The position numbers and the translations under genes were made by a program. The notes below the pieces were generated by a model that saw nothing but the letters and a program-made list of their open reading frames with translations, was not told the origin of the DNA and ran no database searches. This document shows positions 1-12,554 of a stretch of 64,000 nt of DNA, piece by piece. Position 1 is the first letter of the stretch; each line of letters starts with the position of its first letter. Origin of the DNA: Cladophialophora immunda (lineage: Eukaryota; Ascomycota; Eurotiomycetes; Chaetothyriales; Herpotrichiellaceae). The stretch is taken from the NCBI RefSeq assembly GCF_000835495.1, contig NW_015622547.1, positions 3,162,001-3,226,000 on the forward strand, read 5' to 3'.

Positions 1-1554
1 AGCGAGCTGGGGACGCGACGATTCCGCGGCGGAAAGGAAACTTGTGTAAGAAAGAACCTCCGATGGCGCTGAGCCCATAACAGCATATATCCAACCAAAT
101 GCAACTTAAGGATATCCCAGACTGGGAGCAAAGGGATGTCACCGGGATTGTCTCGGTCATTGGGTTCGGTTCCGTTTTCGAAGAAAAAATTGGTTGCGTT
201 GGTATCGCGGAAATATGGAATCCCGTCCTCCTATTCTTTATCGTCTCAGCTCGGTACCGACACCCATGGACCAGTGACCAAATAGCGACATATATCGCGG
301 GACAATTTGCTTCCGTGAGACGGAGAATGGCAGGCATCGTCTGTATCGGAAGGTATGAGATCCACGACGTGGGATCTCATACCCAAGTGGAAAGAGAGAA
401 GGAAAAAGGTGCTTATGCCAGCCAAGAATTCCAAATCCCAGTCCTCGACAGCAAGCAGGGAGAGGTCAAGCCCAACATCCGAGGGACATGCCGTGAGGCT
501 TGAGGCTTGAGGCTGTAGGATTATAATGGCAGCCTGACACCTGCCCGAAAAGGGATGAAGTCGTCACCCCTCCGAGGCTGGAACGTGGCCATTCTATTCC
601 CAATATGTGAATGTACGAGATCTCGCTGATTGGCCCCAGGTCTGACAAGGGGGGACGTTCGTCCTTGTGCGAAAGGGATACTCCGTACATCTCACGCAGT
701 GGTGGTCGAGAGCGAGATAGACCCCCTCCGACCCCAGTAGCGAACGGGACTGGCGAGGATATTTTGCAGGGTCTCTGCATTGCAACTCAATCGAAGGACT
801 GGGGCCGACTTGGGTGACGCCTTGTGGACGGCAACAACAACTCATGGGCTTCCCCTTGGCAGATCTGCTCCTTTGCGGCCCGAAAACCTCCCCCCATCAC
901 AACTGCCGATGTCATGGAGATGAGGTGAGTGCGTGTCTTCTCGACGGGGTGAGGCGCATTAGCTACGCTTGGACCCTGAATCTATATCGGGTCTCTTGGC
1001 ATACGTCAGCGCCGCTGTCGTGGCTTTTGGGTGGCTGTCAACTATTCGGCCATTTGATGTCAATGATCAGCTCGAAGTCCGCCCAAAGATCATGGCATGG
1101 CACCTCTGCTCCGCTTTCCCAGGCCCTGGCACTGGCCAATGTTGTGAATGACTCTGGTGAACATAGTTGGACGACTCTGAGCCTGTAGATGGAGCATCCA
1201 GGGGTTGTGATCGTCAATTGACCCTGTAATGGCAACCACCAATGAACCCGAAAGGCTTGAACTTGGATCACGGTCTAAGATCCCTTGCCCTTTTAAAGGA
1301 ACCATCCATCGTTAGAGAGCCATTCCGTCTTTTCCACGGGGGCCTTGATTAGTGTGGCGCAGCAGGCGTATGGCGCACGGAACCGTACAAACCAGAGCCA
1401 AGTCGAAATATGACCTGCCATACACGCCATACACAGCCAGGAGAGAGAAGGCTGTGAAGGCTGTGAAGGGCAATGACAATATCCCCGGCCTGATGTCTTC
1501 AACAACAGCATGGCCCATTTCTCCCCCACCCACGTTCACCTTTCCTAACCCTGC
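1..1554. other. Intergenic, no gene recognised
   Basis: Only short overlapping reading frames with no family resemblance are present. A small direct repeat of the type GGCTGTGAA lies near 1450–1470. Nothing functional was identified. Confidence 0.5.
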
Positions 1555-3216
1555 TCACGCTGCAGCGAGGAACTTCTGCTCCTCCTTGTAGACCTCGTGG
1601 GACTGCGCCCACAGCAGCTTGGCGGGCCGGTCGCACACGTCCGCCCACCACAGGAACGGGGCCATGCGCGCGAGCATGGCGTCCGCGTCGCCGAGCGATT
1701 CCCCGTAGTGCTCGGCCAGCTTCTCGATGTACCAGCCGCGGTGCCGGGTGAAGGACGCGGCGATCCCGCCGAGGGTCAGGACCCACGAGAAAACCCCCGA
1801 CGGCGGCCCGTACTCCTCGATGTCCAGGACCGGACGCGCCCTCAGGCACCGGCGCAGCTCGCCGGCCAGCCGCGGCTTGATCCCCGTGGCGGGACTCAGC
1901 GGGAACAGGACCATGTCGCTGAAGATGTTGGCGGCGAGGCGGGTCATGCTGGCGAGCGTGTCCTCCCCGCCCCGATCGTCGGTCGGGGAGGGTTTCAGCC
2001 AGAGCAGCTTGTTCTGGACGGCGTTGCGTTGCAGGACGATGTCAGACAGTTGCGGCGGGTGGTCGCCTCGGCGGACGTGGTGGTCGAGAGCGACGACCAG
2101 GTCGCACATCAGCTGCAGAATGTTGCGGAGGTCTTTGTCCAGCTTGAACGGGTCGAAGCCTGCGCCGAGCTGGGAAAGCAGACGTTGGGCGTCGGCGTCG
2201 AGAACGTGAAGGCCGGCATCGACGAGACTCGTCACCGGCGCGGGCCAGATTTGCGCCGGCCTTGTGCCCAGGATGGATGAGAAGTAGATGTCGGATCTGG
2301 ACGTTAGTGATTGTCAACCCGGGGGGCCGTATGACCGACGAGACTTGATAGGACGTACAGCAGAAGCGTGTCGCGGACACCATACGTGTCCACCGCGCCT
2401 AGGCCACCCTTCAACGACACGAGGTGGGCCACGGCCCTGACGTGTGCTTCGACGACGTTCAGCAGACTGAAGAGGTGCAGGCTCTGGGTCTTCGCCAGGG
2501 GAGAACACGGGTGGGGTTGCGGTGGAATCTGTGGTCGGCGCGTGCCGTTGACGGCGAGGATGATCACCGCGAGAATCAGCCCGTCCGAAGGCGGTCCGTT
2601 CAGGGCCTCGATCTCGGTCCGGGCGCAGTTCAGGGCCTCGCTTTGGTGGATGGACGGCGCGCGCACCGCCAGCTGCGACATGTCGTCCTCTTTCTGGCCC
2701 CGGAGGCACAGCAGCTGCTTTGTGGTGGCGAAGATGAAGGTGTGCAGGACGAGAGGGGACGCCATGACCAGCTGCATCCACGCGGCCCGGAACGGTATCA
2801 CGATCTTTTCGAGGTCGGTGGGAAGGCACTGCGGCCAGGTGAAACTCAACGCTGTCCCAAGGGCGTGGTCGTGAGTAGCCATGTTGGAGGGCCACGGATG
2901 GCTTCGGACGTTGTACTTACCGTGATCCATGGCTTCATGCGCGTAGTGAGGGATCGCATAGTTCGCAAAGGGATCCGTCTTCGCGGCGCTCAGAACCGAA
3001 CATGGATTCGGCGGTTGACTCGTGTCTTCGTCGCTGTCGCCGCTCTGTGTGTCCACCACATCCTTCGATGTGGAGGGATGCCTCTTTCGTGACGAAGGGA
3101 TCGCTCGCCATCGATGCTGGAGCCTGCGTAGGGCCGACGTTTCCTCATTGCTGCCTCGCGGGTTAGGTCAAGGAAGAGTATCGTGGTATTGATGCTTCTC
3201 TGTACCTTTGCCTCAT
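1555..3216 (-). CDS. Fungal transcription-factor-domain protein (tachykinin-type)
   Basis: The model is three exons: 3216–3206, 3150–2359 and 2296–1555, giving 514 residues. The 2297–2358 intron is well supported: donor GTACGT, branch CTAAC, acceptor CCAG, and it joins RDTLLL to SDIYFSSILGTRP, a typical segment of this family. The 3151–3205 intron has donor GTACAG and a CTAAC branch, but the 11-nt first exon makes the start tentative. The protein has a basic, disordered N-terminus and a helical middle and C-terminal region of the Fungal_trans_2 type, without a recognisable Zn2Cys6 cluster. It belongs to the same broad family as the gene at 10140–11915. Its DNA targets and role are unknown. 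Confidence 0.65.
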
Positions 3217-5232
3217 GGCACCTGCTGAGCGGAAGCTCTGGCTCCCTCACGGTCCGTCATCCGCAGCGATGGTTCGACCCCGAGGCCTGCGCAACATGAG
3301 TGAAGTCGAATGAATGCAGAGTGGCTTTGGGTCGAATGCGCCCGCTCGACAGGTAGTCATCATCTCGAGCTGGATAATGTGGCCTGGCAGGGTGGTCTTG
3401 TGCCATATGCTTGTCGCGCAGCTTTGTCAGGCGAACGCACTGGCGGCTCGCTAACGGAGCCCCAAGCCTTCGAGTCGAGCGCAGTTGTCTGGTATTGGGG
3501 GGGTCTCATCGCTCATTTGCTTGGGGGCAAGGGCGTGTCCTCGTATCACCTTCGCAGACGAGTCCCCAGTATATCGAATCATATCTTCAAGCGGTGCATG
3601 ACTAGGAAACAAGCAGATGCGGGCTTACGCTCTCAAGCCTGTATGGCACCCCACGGCCGGGGAAGAGAACAATGACTAACAACACACCTCCAACTTGGTT
3701 GGTTGGTCCCTCCGCGTCAAGACGGCACGCAGTGGCAGCATCTTGAATGGCGAGTTCTTCTGGGTTGAGCGTTTGGCCCCCATCGAGAATCGACAGAATG
3801 GTGCAGGGCTGCAGGGGAGGCTTATGCCCCGATGCGAACCACTTCTTTGTCATGGATGCCTCAGCGATGCGCGCGGGCGACGGAGAAGCGTGAACAGCCG
3901 TCCGACACTCGTCCCCGTCTTGACCCTTTGCCCTTTGGCGTAATGCCCCAATCCGTCTGGCTCGAAATCACACTTTCTACTTCCCATGCGGGAATGTCAC
4001 GGTTGCTTTGCCTGCGCCATCAAACATCCCAGACTGGAAACAACGGATGCTCGAACACGTCGTCGGCGCCAAAGAGACCTGTTTTCTCTGCAGCTGTTGC
4101 GTCGTGGTAGTCAACCATCTCTCCCTCACGGCTACAACGAGCAGGTGAGAAGTCGCAATACAGGCGTGCAACATGATGACTCCGGAAATTTAGCCTTCCT
4201 TTCGTCGTCGGTGAGTCCCCTAGGCGGCTTCCCATGGCGTGTCTCCTTTCGCCCCGGCCCCCATCGACTGGAATAAATGTGGATGGGAAAAAAAACCAAC
4301 ACAAAACACGCGGGCGCAGGAAAGCCACGCAAAGTTCCGCCCCCGGGAGCAAACCAGCACGCAGTTCATGCCCCTACCCGACCTGGACCACGTCTGCACG
4401 TCTCCGTCATGTATGTCGTCGGGGACTTGCAGGCCGCAGTGTCAGCAGGATAAGGTCCGTCGCCTCTCGATGGAACATGGCAAGTGACACTGGCAGCGGG
4501 AGCGGGAGCGGAGAGGGCCGGGGAAGGAGGAGTGGGAAAAGGACATTGGAGCGGGAAGATACATGACCTGAGCGCACAGAGCTTGACCAACGCCGGATCA
4601 AAGCTCAACGTCGCACAAGGGAAGGGAGAAGGTAGATAAGACGTCACGGAGGGATCTACGATACTACGGCGTTGGGGGGAAGCTGCGCAACGGGCGGCGC
4701 GAAGCTGATGGATCTGCAGAGTCGCACCGCGGTCAATGGAACAGCAGGATCATATACTCAATGGTATATTCTGTTTATCAAACACCTGGACAGATCCCTG
4801 CCTTTGCCTCCCAGAGGGGAGCAGAGGCGTCCACATCTACTTGCATCTCGAGGGTAAATACTAGACACCTTCGCCCTGAATGTCAACGTGAACCACTCTC
4901 CGCTCCCAACCAGAAGTCAAAGTACAAAAGAATCTGCCCAACGTCATCCCAGATCCTAGACACACAGAAGGATTGAATGTTGCCAAATGGCATCGGAAGA
5001 GCGGTCGGGGATATCAGTCCAGTAGATCCAGTTGTTGACATGTTTCGACATCGTGACCCAAATTGTCCCAACATTTCCCCTTCTCTTGATTTGCAGAACC
5101 TCTCGCATTCCAACAAACAGGCAGCATGCATACGCACAACCATATGTGAGAACCCAACTCTTCTATAAAAAGAATCCCCCGACGCCCACCCCCCTCCACC
5201 CACCGCAACCTAACCATCGGGCCGTCTTCTTT
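3217..5232. other. Intergenic, no gene recognised
   Basis: About 2 kb with only short unrelated reading frames on both strands. A GGTTCGACCCC string near 3262 resembles a tRNA B box but has no matching T-stem. Nothing supported. Confidence 0.45.
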
Positions 5233-6031
5233 TTAAGAGAAAGTTGTTGTCAACGTAGCAGATGCTCCCATGCCACCGCACCCACCGCTAGGCGAGCCAT
5301 CATAAGTACCATAGTTGGCACCAGGTTGAGACCCGTTTTCGCAGTTGAGGAGCTCGTAGCCGGTCATGCAGACATCCCCAGAGGAGCAGACGAAGACACA
5401 GGTGTCCATGTCAGTCGTGCAGGATGGTCCGACGATGCTCATGGAGTGCCCGTTCATGTTGACCTCGCGCGAAACGTCGACGACGCCCCACTCACCGAAG
5501 GTGAATTCACCCCAGGTGTTGCTGGCTTGTCCGTTCACCATCTGGGTATCGCTGTAGATAGCAGTCCAAGCGCCGGAAGCACCATCGGCGAAGGACACCC
5601 AGGTAGATTGATTCGAGGGAAGCGAGGCGGTGATGGTTGGCTGAACGGCATTGATCCAGGAGCCTGCAACACCCCAGATGACGAGAATCAGATCCTCGCC
5701 CGAGTCGTTGACGAACTCATTCTGGTAAGGGCCATCCTGTCCAAACCAGGCCTGTCCGTTGGAGGTGTACGAGTTGGCACCAAGCGATGCCACACCCAGG
5801 GAGGTGAGTTTCGCAGCATCGGCATCGGTCAGAGCGGCCTCACGTTTCCTACAGTTGACAAGTGTCAGTCCATATACGGATCTGTGTTACCAATGGGTCC
5901 CCTTACTCTACATGGTCGTGCCTGCGTTTGGCATGGTTGTGCAGATGTGAGTGAACCCCAGAGACAGTGGCAGCATATGCTTGGCCAATTGCGAGGGTGG
6001 CCAGCACCAAGGAGTGGAATGTGCAGCGCAT
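5233..6031 (-). CDS. Secreted Asp f 4-like protein
   Basis: Two exons (6031–5907 and 5848–5233) encode 246 residues. The 58-nt intron has donor GTAAGG and acceptor CTGTAG and keeps phase. The start follows from a clear signal peptide (MRCTFHSLVLATLAIGQAYA). After it comes a His/Lys/Arg-rich propeptide containing a KR site (VEKREAAL), then a cysteine-containing domain with the segments WGEFTF, GVVDVSREVNM and the Cys-rich tail SGDVCMTGYEL. The propeptide layout and the WGEF…DVS block resemble the Asp f 4 allergen group of filamentous fungi, whose biochemical function is unknown. It could instead belong to a neighbouring small secreted family. Secretion is confident; the family name is moderate. 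Confidence 0.72.
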
Positions 6032-8854
6032 TGTGTCTTTTTTGTCTGGTTCTGTAGCGGCTTGACTCTGCTTGGGCTTCTTGAGGTCCGGTCAAGAAGA
6101 GATGTCGTTGTTTATGTGTGTGAAAAGGAGTGGTAATCGCTGGGATTCTGTCGATCTCAGATCGAGAGGCTGGTAAAGGAGTGTTGTAGAAAGGGAAAGA
6201 GAGCGACGAAGCGAACGAAGCTTTCGCGTGAAAGAGTGAACGCGAGCTGTCTGCTGGCAGGGCTGGGGAGAACGAGCGGACGACGTCCAGAAGAGACGTC
6301 TGAGGCAATATAATCAATCAAGCCAACACGCACTCTGGGCGGAAAAATAGGAAGGAGAGCACAAGAGGAGAACAGACAAGGAAGAGACATGCAAGCAGAA
6401 TGGGATGCAACAACAGAGGAGCCACCGCAGGGGGGCTAGGGAGATGGAGACCCAGCACGAGAACAGCTTTCCCAGCAACCAGCCAATTGGCATGGCTGAT
6501 CCCCTGGCGATAGCCCACGGCTGTGGCGCCCCAGGCCCCAGATCACCCCTGTCAGTTGCCCGGTGGGCCTCATAGGTGTCGCCCTTTAGGCTTTGAGTCC
6601 GCCTTCGTGAAACGCCCTAGCTTCACACTGACTCTGCCAATTTCCAGGTGCTGGGCGAATCCTGGCTTTTGTTGCTCTCGGGTACCTGGCGCCAGCGCAG
6701 AGCTTATCCTCTCGCCTACGTCAGCCGGCGCAGTCGATCGGACTCCAACCTGGGCTTTCATTTCGGGTCCTCGACAAAAAGAAGGGGCTTGAGCGCCAGA
6801 AACAGGACCTGATCTTCACATCTGAGTTCGACCGCGAGGCTGTCTGGCAACAAACACGTCCAAGATTCCTGGGAATGCGCAAAGCGCGACGACAACCAAA
6901 CAATGTGTGAGGCCGTTCCAGGCTTGAGGCTGGTCGGTTCAGATTCTGGGCGGCAAGGTCGAGGCGGCGCTTTCTCCCTGCCCAGAAACAAAAGTGGCTC
7001 CTCAAGAATGCCAATGCGGTCCAGGACCACAGGCCCAGATGGTAAAAGGCTTGGTGGGCTGGCACCAACTGGCACCTTTGCCATCCGATACTGCACACAT
7101 CCTTGTGTATGTGTGTCATGCCATGTGCAGCGGGAATCCCAACAATCTGGCACATCGATACTCGGATTCGGCCAATTCGTTGACAGGAGCAGGGATTTGT
7201 TTACCAACAACGGGAATAAAGAAACCTGTTTCCATGCGCAGATCGTGTTCAGAGACCTTGGGTCGGATGGCCTCAGAACGTCACTGGCTGAAATCTCTGC
7301 CCAGTGTTTGCTCTATCATGTGGAACTCCGGAATAGATTCTATTGCAGGACTCGAGTGACCTGGATAAGGCAAGTAAGTATTAGCTTTGCGACCGACAAA
7401 GCGATGTCCGCACGGTCGTGACGATTTGGTACCAATCACTGGCATCTCTGCCTCGACACGGCTCACATGGAATCAATGGAAGCGCCGTTTCGAGAGTTTG
7501 TCATGATAAGCATGGTTCCATACCGAGGAAAGGGCGAGAATTGTTTAATTCTGTTTGCTAAGACGAATGAACTTTTCGGTGCATTTACCTCAGAGAGTTA
7601 AAGGCTTCGTATGGATATGCAAGTCTGGTGTGGGTGGATTGGTGCCAGACTCGAGCAATGGACTGTCAGTTTTCCAACCGACTGCTGGGCATTCGTCAAT
7701 GCATGTCGGACTGTTACTGGAGCAGGGGGTCCCAGAACACCCGTTAGGCGAATGCAGGAACGAACTTGGCTGTCTCTGCGATAGGTATTCCCAGTTTGAC
7801 TTTCTCCAGTCCCCGGCAAGCCCAGTGCTGTCAGGTACAGACAGATTTTTACTGGGCGTGCGTTATGGAGTGGGTACATGGCAATGCGTATTCTTCATCA
7901 CGGTGCTGTCAGCTTTGATAAACTCTGCTGTGAAGGATACCGCTGGCGCATCGACCGGGGCAGCCTTGATAAGAGAAAGGATTGTTCTTTGCCAGTCGCA
8001 ACACCCATGTGGGTTCCTAGGTTTGCGTTTTCTTCGTTCCTGGGCCGTTTTTCCTGGTCTCTTTTGGTTTCTCCGGGTTATACAGCCAGCAGCCAAGTGG
8101 ACAGGAACGTTATCCATTTCGGGGTATACTGGTGTACACAGCGCGGTTGAGATTCCTCGCTCTCCGCAGATAGACAGACATCTCTGACTACACCATAGGT
8201 GTCTGACGTAGTTGTTGCTTTTCAGCGGTTGTTTAGACAGTCAACTGCGTCTGGCGGACATTCGTTTGCTTTCGCTGGGTAGGGCAATCTGGAGGTACTT
8301 GTTTAGTATGCACACATATGATGTGGATCCATGAAACTCGTGGCCCAACTGCGCTATTGCACATGTGTCGATTGGGTGCGCCAGCAGGGCAGCGAGTCAG
8401 GACGCTGACCCTTCTCGCACCGCTTCGTCGAAGAGCTCGATGCTGGTCAACCTTTTCTTACTTTATCAGCACAGCGAATCAGCACCGAATCCGTGAGGGA
8501 TAATTGTGCCAATGTGCGGGAAGTGCCCTGACCAGGTTGGCTGGTCTCAATTGTACGCAGAGGAAACTTTTGAGAATTTTTCTTTTGCTTTTCTCAATTG
8601 GATATCTCGACATTGGAGAAATTTTTGCATCTTTCAGGTGGATACCGCAGAGAGACTAAGCACTGAGGGTGTGCTGCTTGACGGGATGCGATGGTGAGGA
8701 CGGTAGAAGGAGTCGAGAGAGAATGTCTTTGTGGACGAGTCTGCTCACACCAAGGGTGCGAAATGCGACCACATCAACGATTGCGGGATCGGCTGTGGTT
8801 CGCTCGTCGTATCATGGCGGCTTCTTGGGCTGGGCTGTTGAGTAAGAGATTCCC
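6032..8854. other. Long intergenic stretch, no gene recognised
   Basis: The longest open frame here, 7555–8187 on the plus strand, has no signal peptide, domain, plausible introns or biased composition and looks like chance. The first about 300 bases are the leader and promoter of the secreted-protein gene on the minus strand. Together with the next stretch this is the largest gene-poor region of the window. Confidence 0.45.
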
Positions 8855-8992
8855 TTACCGGCAGACTGTGTCCAAGGCGAGTGACCTTTCTCGTGATGAT
8901 GGCGCAGTTTGTTGACAGAGGGGGAACTCACCGTGCAGCTTTGCGACGCCGAATATCCAAGGACGGGCGTGCTTGCTGTAGAGAGATTCCAT

Positions 8993-9130
8993 CTCACATG
9001 CGTCTAACAGCAACGATGAGCATCGATGTTGCTGTGCAGCCAGCTTTTGTTGGCAGTGACTGGCTTGAAGACATGTAAACGCACGCTCTACATCTGCACT
9101 CGACGTGGTACTTAGGTACCTAGTCCGCAG
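8993..9130 (-). mobile_element. hAT-family transposase remnant (dimerisation domain)
   Basis: A minus-strand frame contains RYLSTTSSADVERAF followed by a basic/helical stretch ending in SSLLLDACE. The S-S-A-D-V-E-R-A-F block is the hallmark of the C-terminal hAT dimerisation domain found in many ascomycete DNA transposons. No catalytic part, terminal inverted repeats or target-site duplications were found, so this is a short decayed fragment in the largest gene-poor region. It might be exapted, but nothing shows expression. Confidence 0.45.
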
Positions 9131-10139
9131 GCACGCTAATGCAGCTTCGCGCAACAACGTCTCTCCGTTCCGCCTTCGTTTGCGTCGAAATCTCCAACTG
9201 CCGAGCTTCGACTTCGCTTCCCCCCCTTTTGTGGCTCGAACGATCCAGCGCTTGTTCGCGAAATTGACCTGGGACGGACTCGAAACGATTGCTCAAAGCG
9301 AGCCGCGTCATAATCTCGCTCATAATTTCGCTCAACTTTTCTGTCAACTAACGATATGCCCACATGATCCGTCACTTGGCTACTAGCACCGAGGTAGATG
9401 GCAAACATCCTTTCCTCAGCCGACGTTGTCTAGATAATTATCGAAATTGTTCTCTCCATAATAAATGCCACGCTTCCTTCATAAACCGGGCCCAAGCCAT
9501 TGTCTGGACCGGCGTCCAAGTAGTCGTAAATCGTGACCTTTCCTGCCGCCTCTCGATAGGCGAGCTCTCTGCAATATCTCGGTCAAGATCGTGATTGCTC
9601 GCTTTTCGACGAACGACAATCATCCTTCCCCTCCCACGAGCCTTGGGTCGCTCTGTGTCCAAGAATGGTGAGCACAGATAGCCTGCTCGTTCCCCCAGTA
9701 AATTTGAGACACGGGCGTGCGAGTGCGTTTGGGAACATAATGGCGTCCGATTGGCTCCTGCTAAATGGGTTGAAAGCTTCGTTGCTGGGAATAGGAGCGG
9801 TGCGATTTGGTCCTTCCATTGGCAATCGCAGTCCTCCGCCTACTCTGCACACTTCCCTCAAGCCGCTGCACATATTCCCATAGCCCACTATCCAGCAGAA
9901 AGGCTGAGGCGACATGTAGATCGAAAAGTAAGCCTTAGTTGGTTTGCCAATGTCACCGATGATCATCGAATGTATTGACTCAAGCTTCGGTCGATGATAA
10001 CGAAGAGAAGCTGTAATCAGCACGACACCCGTCGCGCATCCCAAGATTGATAAATCATTTGTCGCCTAGAACTCGAGGGGCCGCTCGAGGAACTGCGACA
10101 GAAGAGGAGAACATCGCAGTAGCGGTCCTCTGGGACTGG
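9131..10139. other. Intergenic, no gene recognised
   Basis: Holds several short frames on both strands, including a 153-codon minus-strand one at 9583–10044 without recognisable features. A TAGGTACCTAG palindrome sits at its left edge (9113–9123), inside the end of the hAT fragment. Confidence 0.4.
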
Positions 10140-11915
10140 TCACGCGGGGGACCTTGATTTCCGCGATAGATCGCTTGGACTGCTCTGCGAAGCCGAACTT
10201 GGTGTCTCACTCAATCCACCACTGAGGAGACGCGCCAACCTTTCCAACCTGAGTCGTTGGATAGCGTCGTAGTAGAAGAACTTCTCTTGAAAGTTTCTCA
10301 GCACATCCATGGTGTCAAAATCTGGATTTGTCTCCTGAAAGCGTCGAATATGCTCAACAAATCCGATCTCAAAAAGCTGCTCGACGAACCATCTTTCTTC
10401 GTCGCTGCCAACCATAGAACACATGGCACCGATGGTAAGTACCCATGTCTTGAGCTGCCCTAGCCCTTCCCATTGGCCATGAGGTTCGTCGACTGACCAG
10501 AAAATGGTGCGCAGTTTTGGCGCTATTAGGCCTCCTAATCGCTTCAACCCGAGTATCACCATGGACGTCAATATCCACATTAACAACCCGACACGGACAG
10601 CGTCAAGGCTGGATCCTGGGTATTCCAGGGCCAGGAGCCGGTATCTAACAGCTGCGTGACGCCACTGTAGCCATCTCGCGGCATGTTTTGACGACTCTGG
10701 TGCTCCAAGGGGTGCATGATGTAAGACCCATGAGCATTCCGCCGTCTCCTGTATGATCTGAACCAGTTCCTCCGGGAAATATCCATGTAGACATAGTCGC
10801 TGCAGGGCTGGTGCAGAGCGGCTCAAGTCCTGTTGGGGAGCAAGCTGAAGCTCAGGCGGCGTGACAGCCCAGTATGGACCGGGATCGTATTCGCATGGCA
10901 AACTGCAGGGCTCCAGAAGAACGGCGGACATGTGCCCGTCCCCAATGATGAAGAGTTCTTTCAAAGCTGGGTCCGGGACATAGTGTAGGCCACCCCAAGA
11001 ATCGAATAGCGCTTTGGCTGCTTGCATATGTATCTTTGCTGCTTGATAGTTTTGTCGGTAGGCATCCGCGGCATATAGGTGGAAGACGATTAAGAGCAAT
11101 TGCTGTTTTGGAGCAGAACTGAAGCGCCGCCGCACTGCCTTCAGGGCGTTGCCCATATACTTGTCCGTTCCCTGACCAGGGACCAGGTCCACGTTCTCAA
11201 TTCTAGCGGCCATGCAGGCTAGCATTGCATTCATTTCAACTTCACTTTGCATGGCCCTTCGAACGACCTCCACGGCGGTAGTTTGGTAGGTGTATGAACC
11301 TTCTCGGGAAGCCCAGCTTTCAGCATGCCATACGCTCGGATGAAAGTTTTCGCAGAAATAGCGACAGAGCTTCGCGACGTGTGGGTCGAGTTTGACGACC
11401 GATTGGCCAAAGGGGTCGAGAGAGGTCGAAGTAATCTGACTGATATCCTGAGGGGATGCCAGAGCGCGGGGAGAATTCAACAACACAACTGCTTTCTCCT
11501 CGACAGTCTTGTTCGCCGGCGACTTCGGTGTCTTTGGCTTGGAAGCGTTTTTGCCAGCCGGGGGTTTTGATTCGGGAATTTCCTCAATCTTGTGCTCGGC
11601 GAACTTGGCGCGCGGAGACAGTCGAGCAGGTAGCCATGTCTGGATGCCGCGGTCTTCTAGCACGGGCTCACTTTTGATGGATGGGAGGGATGGCGACGAG
11701 TCAGCGAGGACAGGATCCGTCGAAGAAGCAGCAGCACTTTCTCGAGCAGCATTCTTCCTTGCCCTAGCCCCAGCGCGGCTGGCGCTGGTGGCAGAACGCC
11801 GATGTCGACGACCGCGCTGGACATGAGAGTTGATGGAGGTCTGTTCAGCGGCACTGCTGCGGGTCAGCGAGGCGCTGGCAGCGTCCTTATTGACGAATAA
11901 GAACTGAGGTGGCAT
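10140..11915 (-). CDS. Fungal transcription-factor-domain protein (tachykinin-type)
   Basis: A single exon of 591 residues, beginning MPPQFLFVNKDAAS and followed by INSHVQRGRRHRR. That is the characteristic N-terminus of the large fungal family often named tachykinin-like. A basic Ala/Arg/Ser-rich linker (to about residue 190) leads into a helical Fungal_trans_2-type region (about 190–560) and a serine-rich tail. There is no Zn2Cys6 cluster before the regulatory region, which is normal for this group. Members are treated as putative transcription regulators; specific targets are unknown. It reads toward the gene-poor stretch and is separated by about 640 bases from mad1, which lies on the same strand. 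Confidence 0.85.
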   Translation of the reverse strand: MPPQFLFVNKDAASASLTRSSAAEQTSINSHVQRGRRHRRSATSASRAGARARKNAARESAAASSTDPVLADSSPSLPSIKSEPVLEDRGIQTWLPARLSPRAKFAEHKIEEIPESKPPAGKNASKPKTPKSPANKTVEEKAVVLLNSPRALASPQDISQITSTSLDPFGQSVVKLDPHVAKLCRYFCENFHPSVWHAESWASREGSYTYQTTAVEVVRRAMQSEVEMNAMLACMAARIENVDLVPGQGTDKYMGNALKAVRRRFSSAPKQQLLLIVFHLYAADAYRQNYQAAKIHMQAAKALFDSWGGLHYVPDPALKELFIIGDGHMSAVLLEPCSLPCEYDPGPYWAVTPPELQLAPQQDLSRSAPALQRLCLHGYFPEELVQIIQETAECSWVLHHAPLGAPESSKHAARWLQWRHAAVRYRLLALEYPGSSLDAVRVGLLMWILTSMVILGLKRLGGLIAPKLRTIFWSVDEPHGQWEGLGQLKTWVLTIGAMCSMVGSDEERWFVEQLFEIGFVEHIRRFQETNPDFDTMDVLRNFQEKFFYYDAIQRLRLERLARLLSGGLSETPSSASQSSPSDLSRKSRSPA

Positions 11916-12554
11916 CTTTCCAGGTCACGAATGGAGTCTTTGTGGATCTTCATGGTCAACAACGCCTTCCATCATCGGCTCCCGAGGTCATGGCGAATGT
12001 AGCAAACCATTGTCGATGTCGCGTCTTTTCTTTCTGCCCCTTCGCCGGGAGGTCGAGAAGCTGTCTCTGTCTCTGTAAGTGTCGGTAGTGGTATGATGGG
12101 CCAAACGGAAAGACGAAGCGAGGCTGGTGGGCACAATCGGTGAATAATCCGGGGTAGGCGAAAGCTGTGTCAGGAGAGGGGAACTCAAGAAACGGGCAGA
12201 GAGGATGTGGCTTTTAGCCTCGGGCCTAGACCACGGCCCGCATCATAGATGAGTGGCGCCATTCCTGATCGAGCCCACGCTAAGCGAGATTGGATCAAGC
12301 GTCGGACAACGCCATGTTCCAAACGTGATTGCGTTATCTCCGTGCCACCAAAGCTTTCCATGTGGTTTCTGGCACTATCTTACGAGACCAGGCCGAGTAG
12401 GAAGAGATATTCTCAGTATCTTGCCTTCGATCCCGCTCATTTTCTCATTCGCTAGAAGAATACATTCAGCAACAAAGCCTCCACCACGTAAACAACATCA
12501 TTAGGCAAATCAAATCCTCGAACCCCCGTTGGAAAAAGACCCAAGTCGTCTGCA
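11916..12554. other. Leader/promoter of 10140–11915 and mad1 3' region
   Basis: Contains the upstream region of the minus-strand regulator gene and the downstream region of mad1. No additional gene was recognised. Confidence 0.4.

Noticed and set aside
1597..2280. 227-codon plus-strand frame
   Set aside because: Antisense shadow of the GC-rich transcription-factor-domain gene.
3255..3300. Possible tRNA (B-box-like GGTTCGACCCC)
   Set aside because: The flanking bases do not pair as a T-stem and no A box or acceptor stem was found.
5032..6057. 341-codon plus-strand frame
   Set aside because: Mostly antisense to the secreted Asp f 4-like gene, whose signal peptide and intron phase are convincing.
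7555..8187. 210-codon plus-strand open frame in the gene-poor region
   Set aside because: No ATG context, domain, signal or splice evidence; composition looks random and no family pattern is visible.
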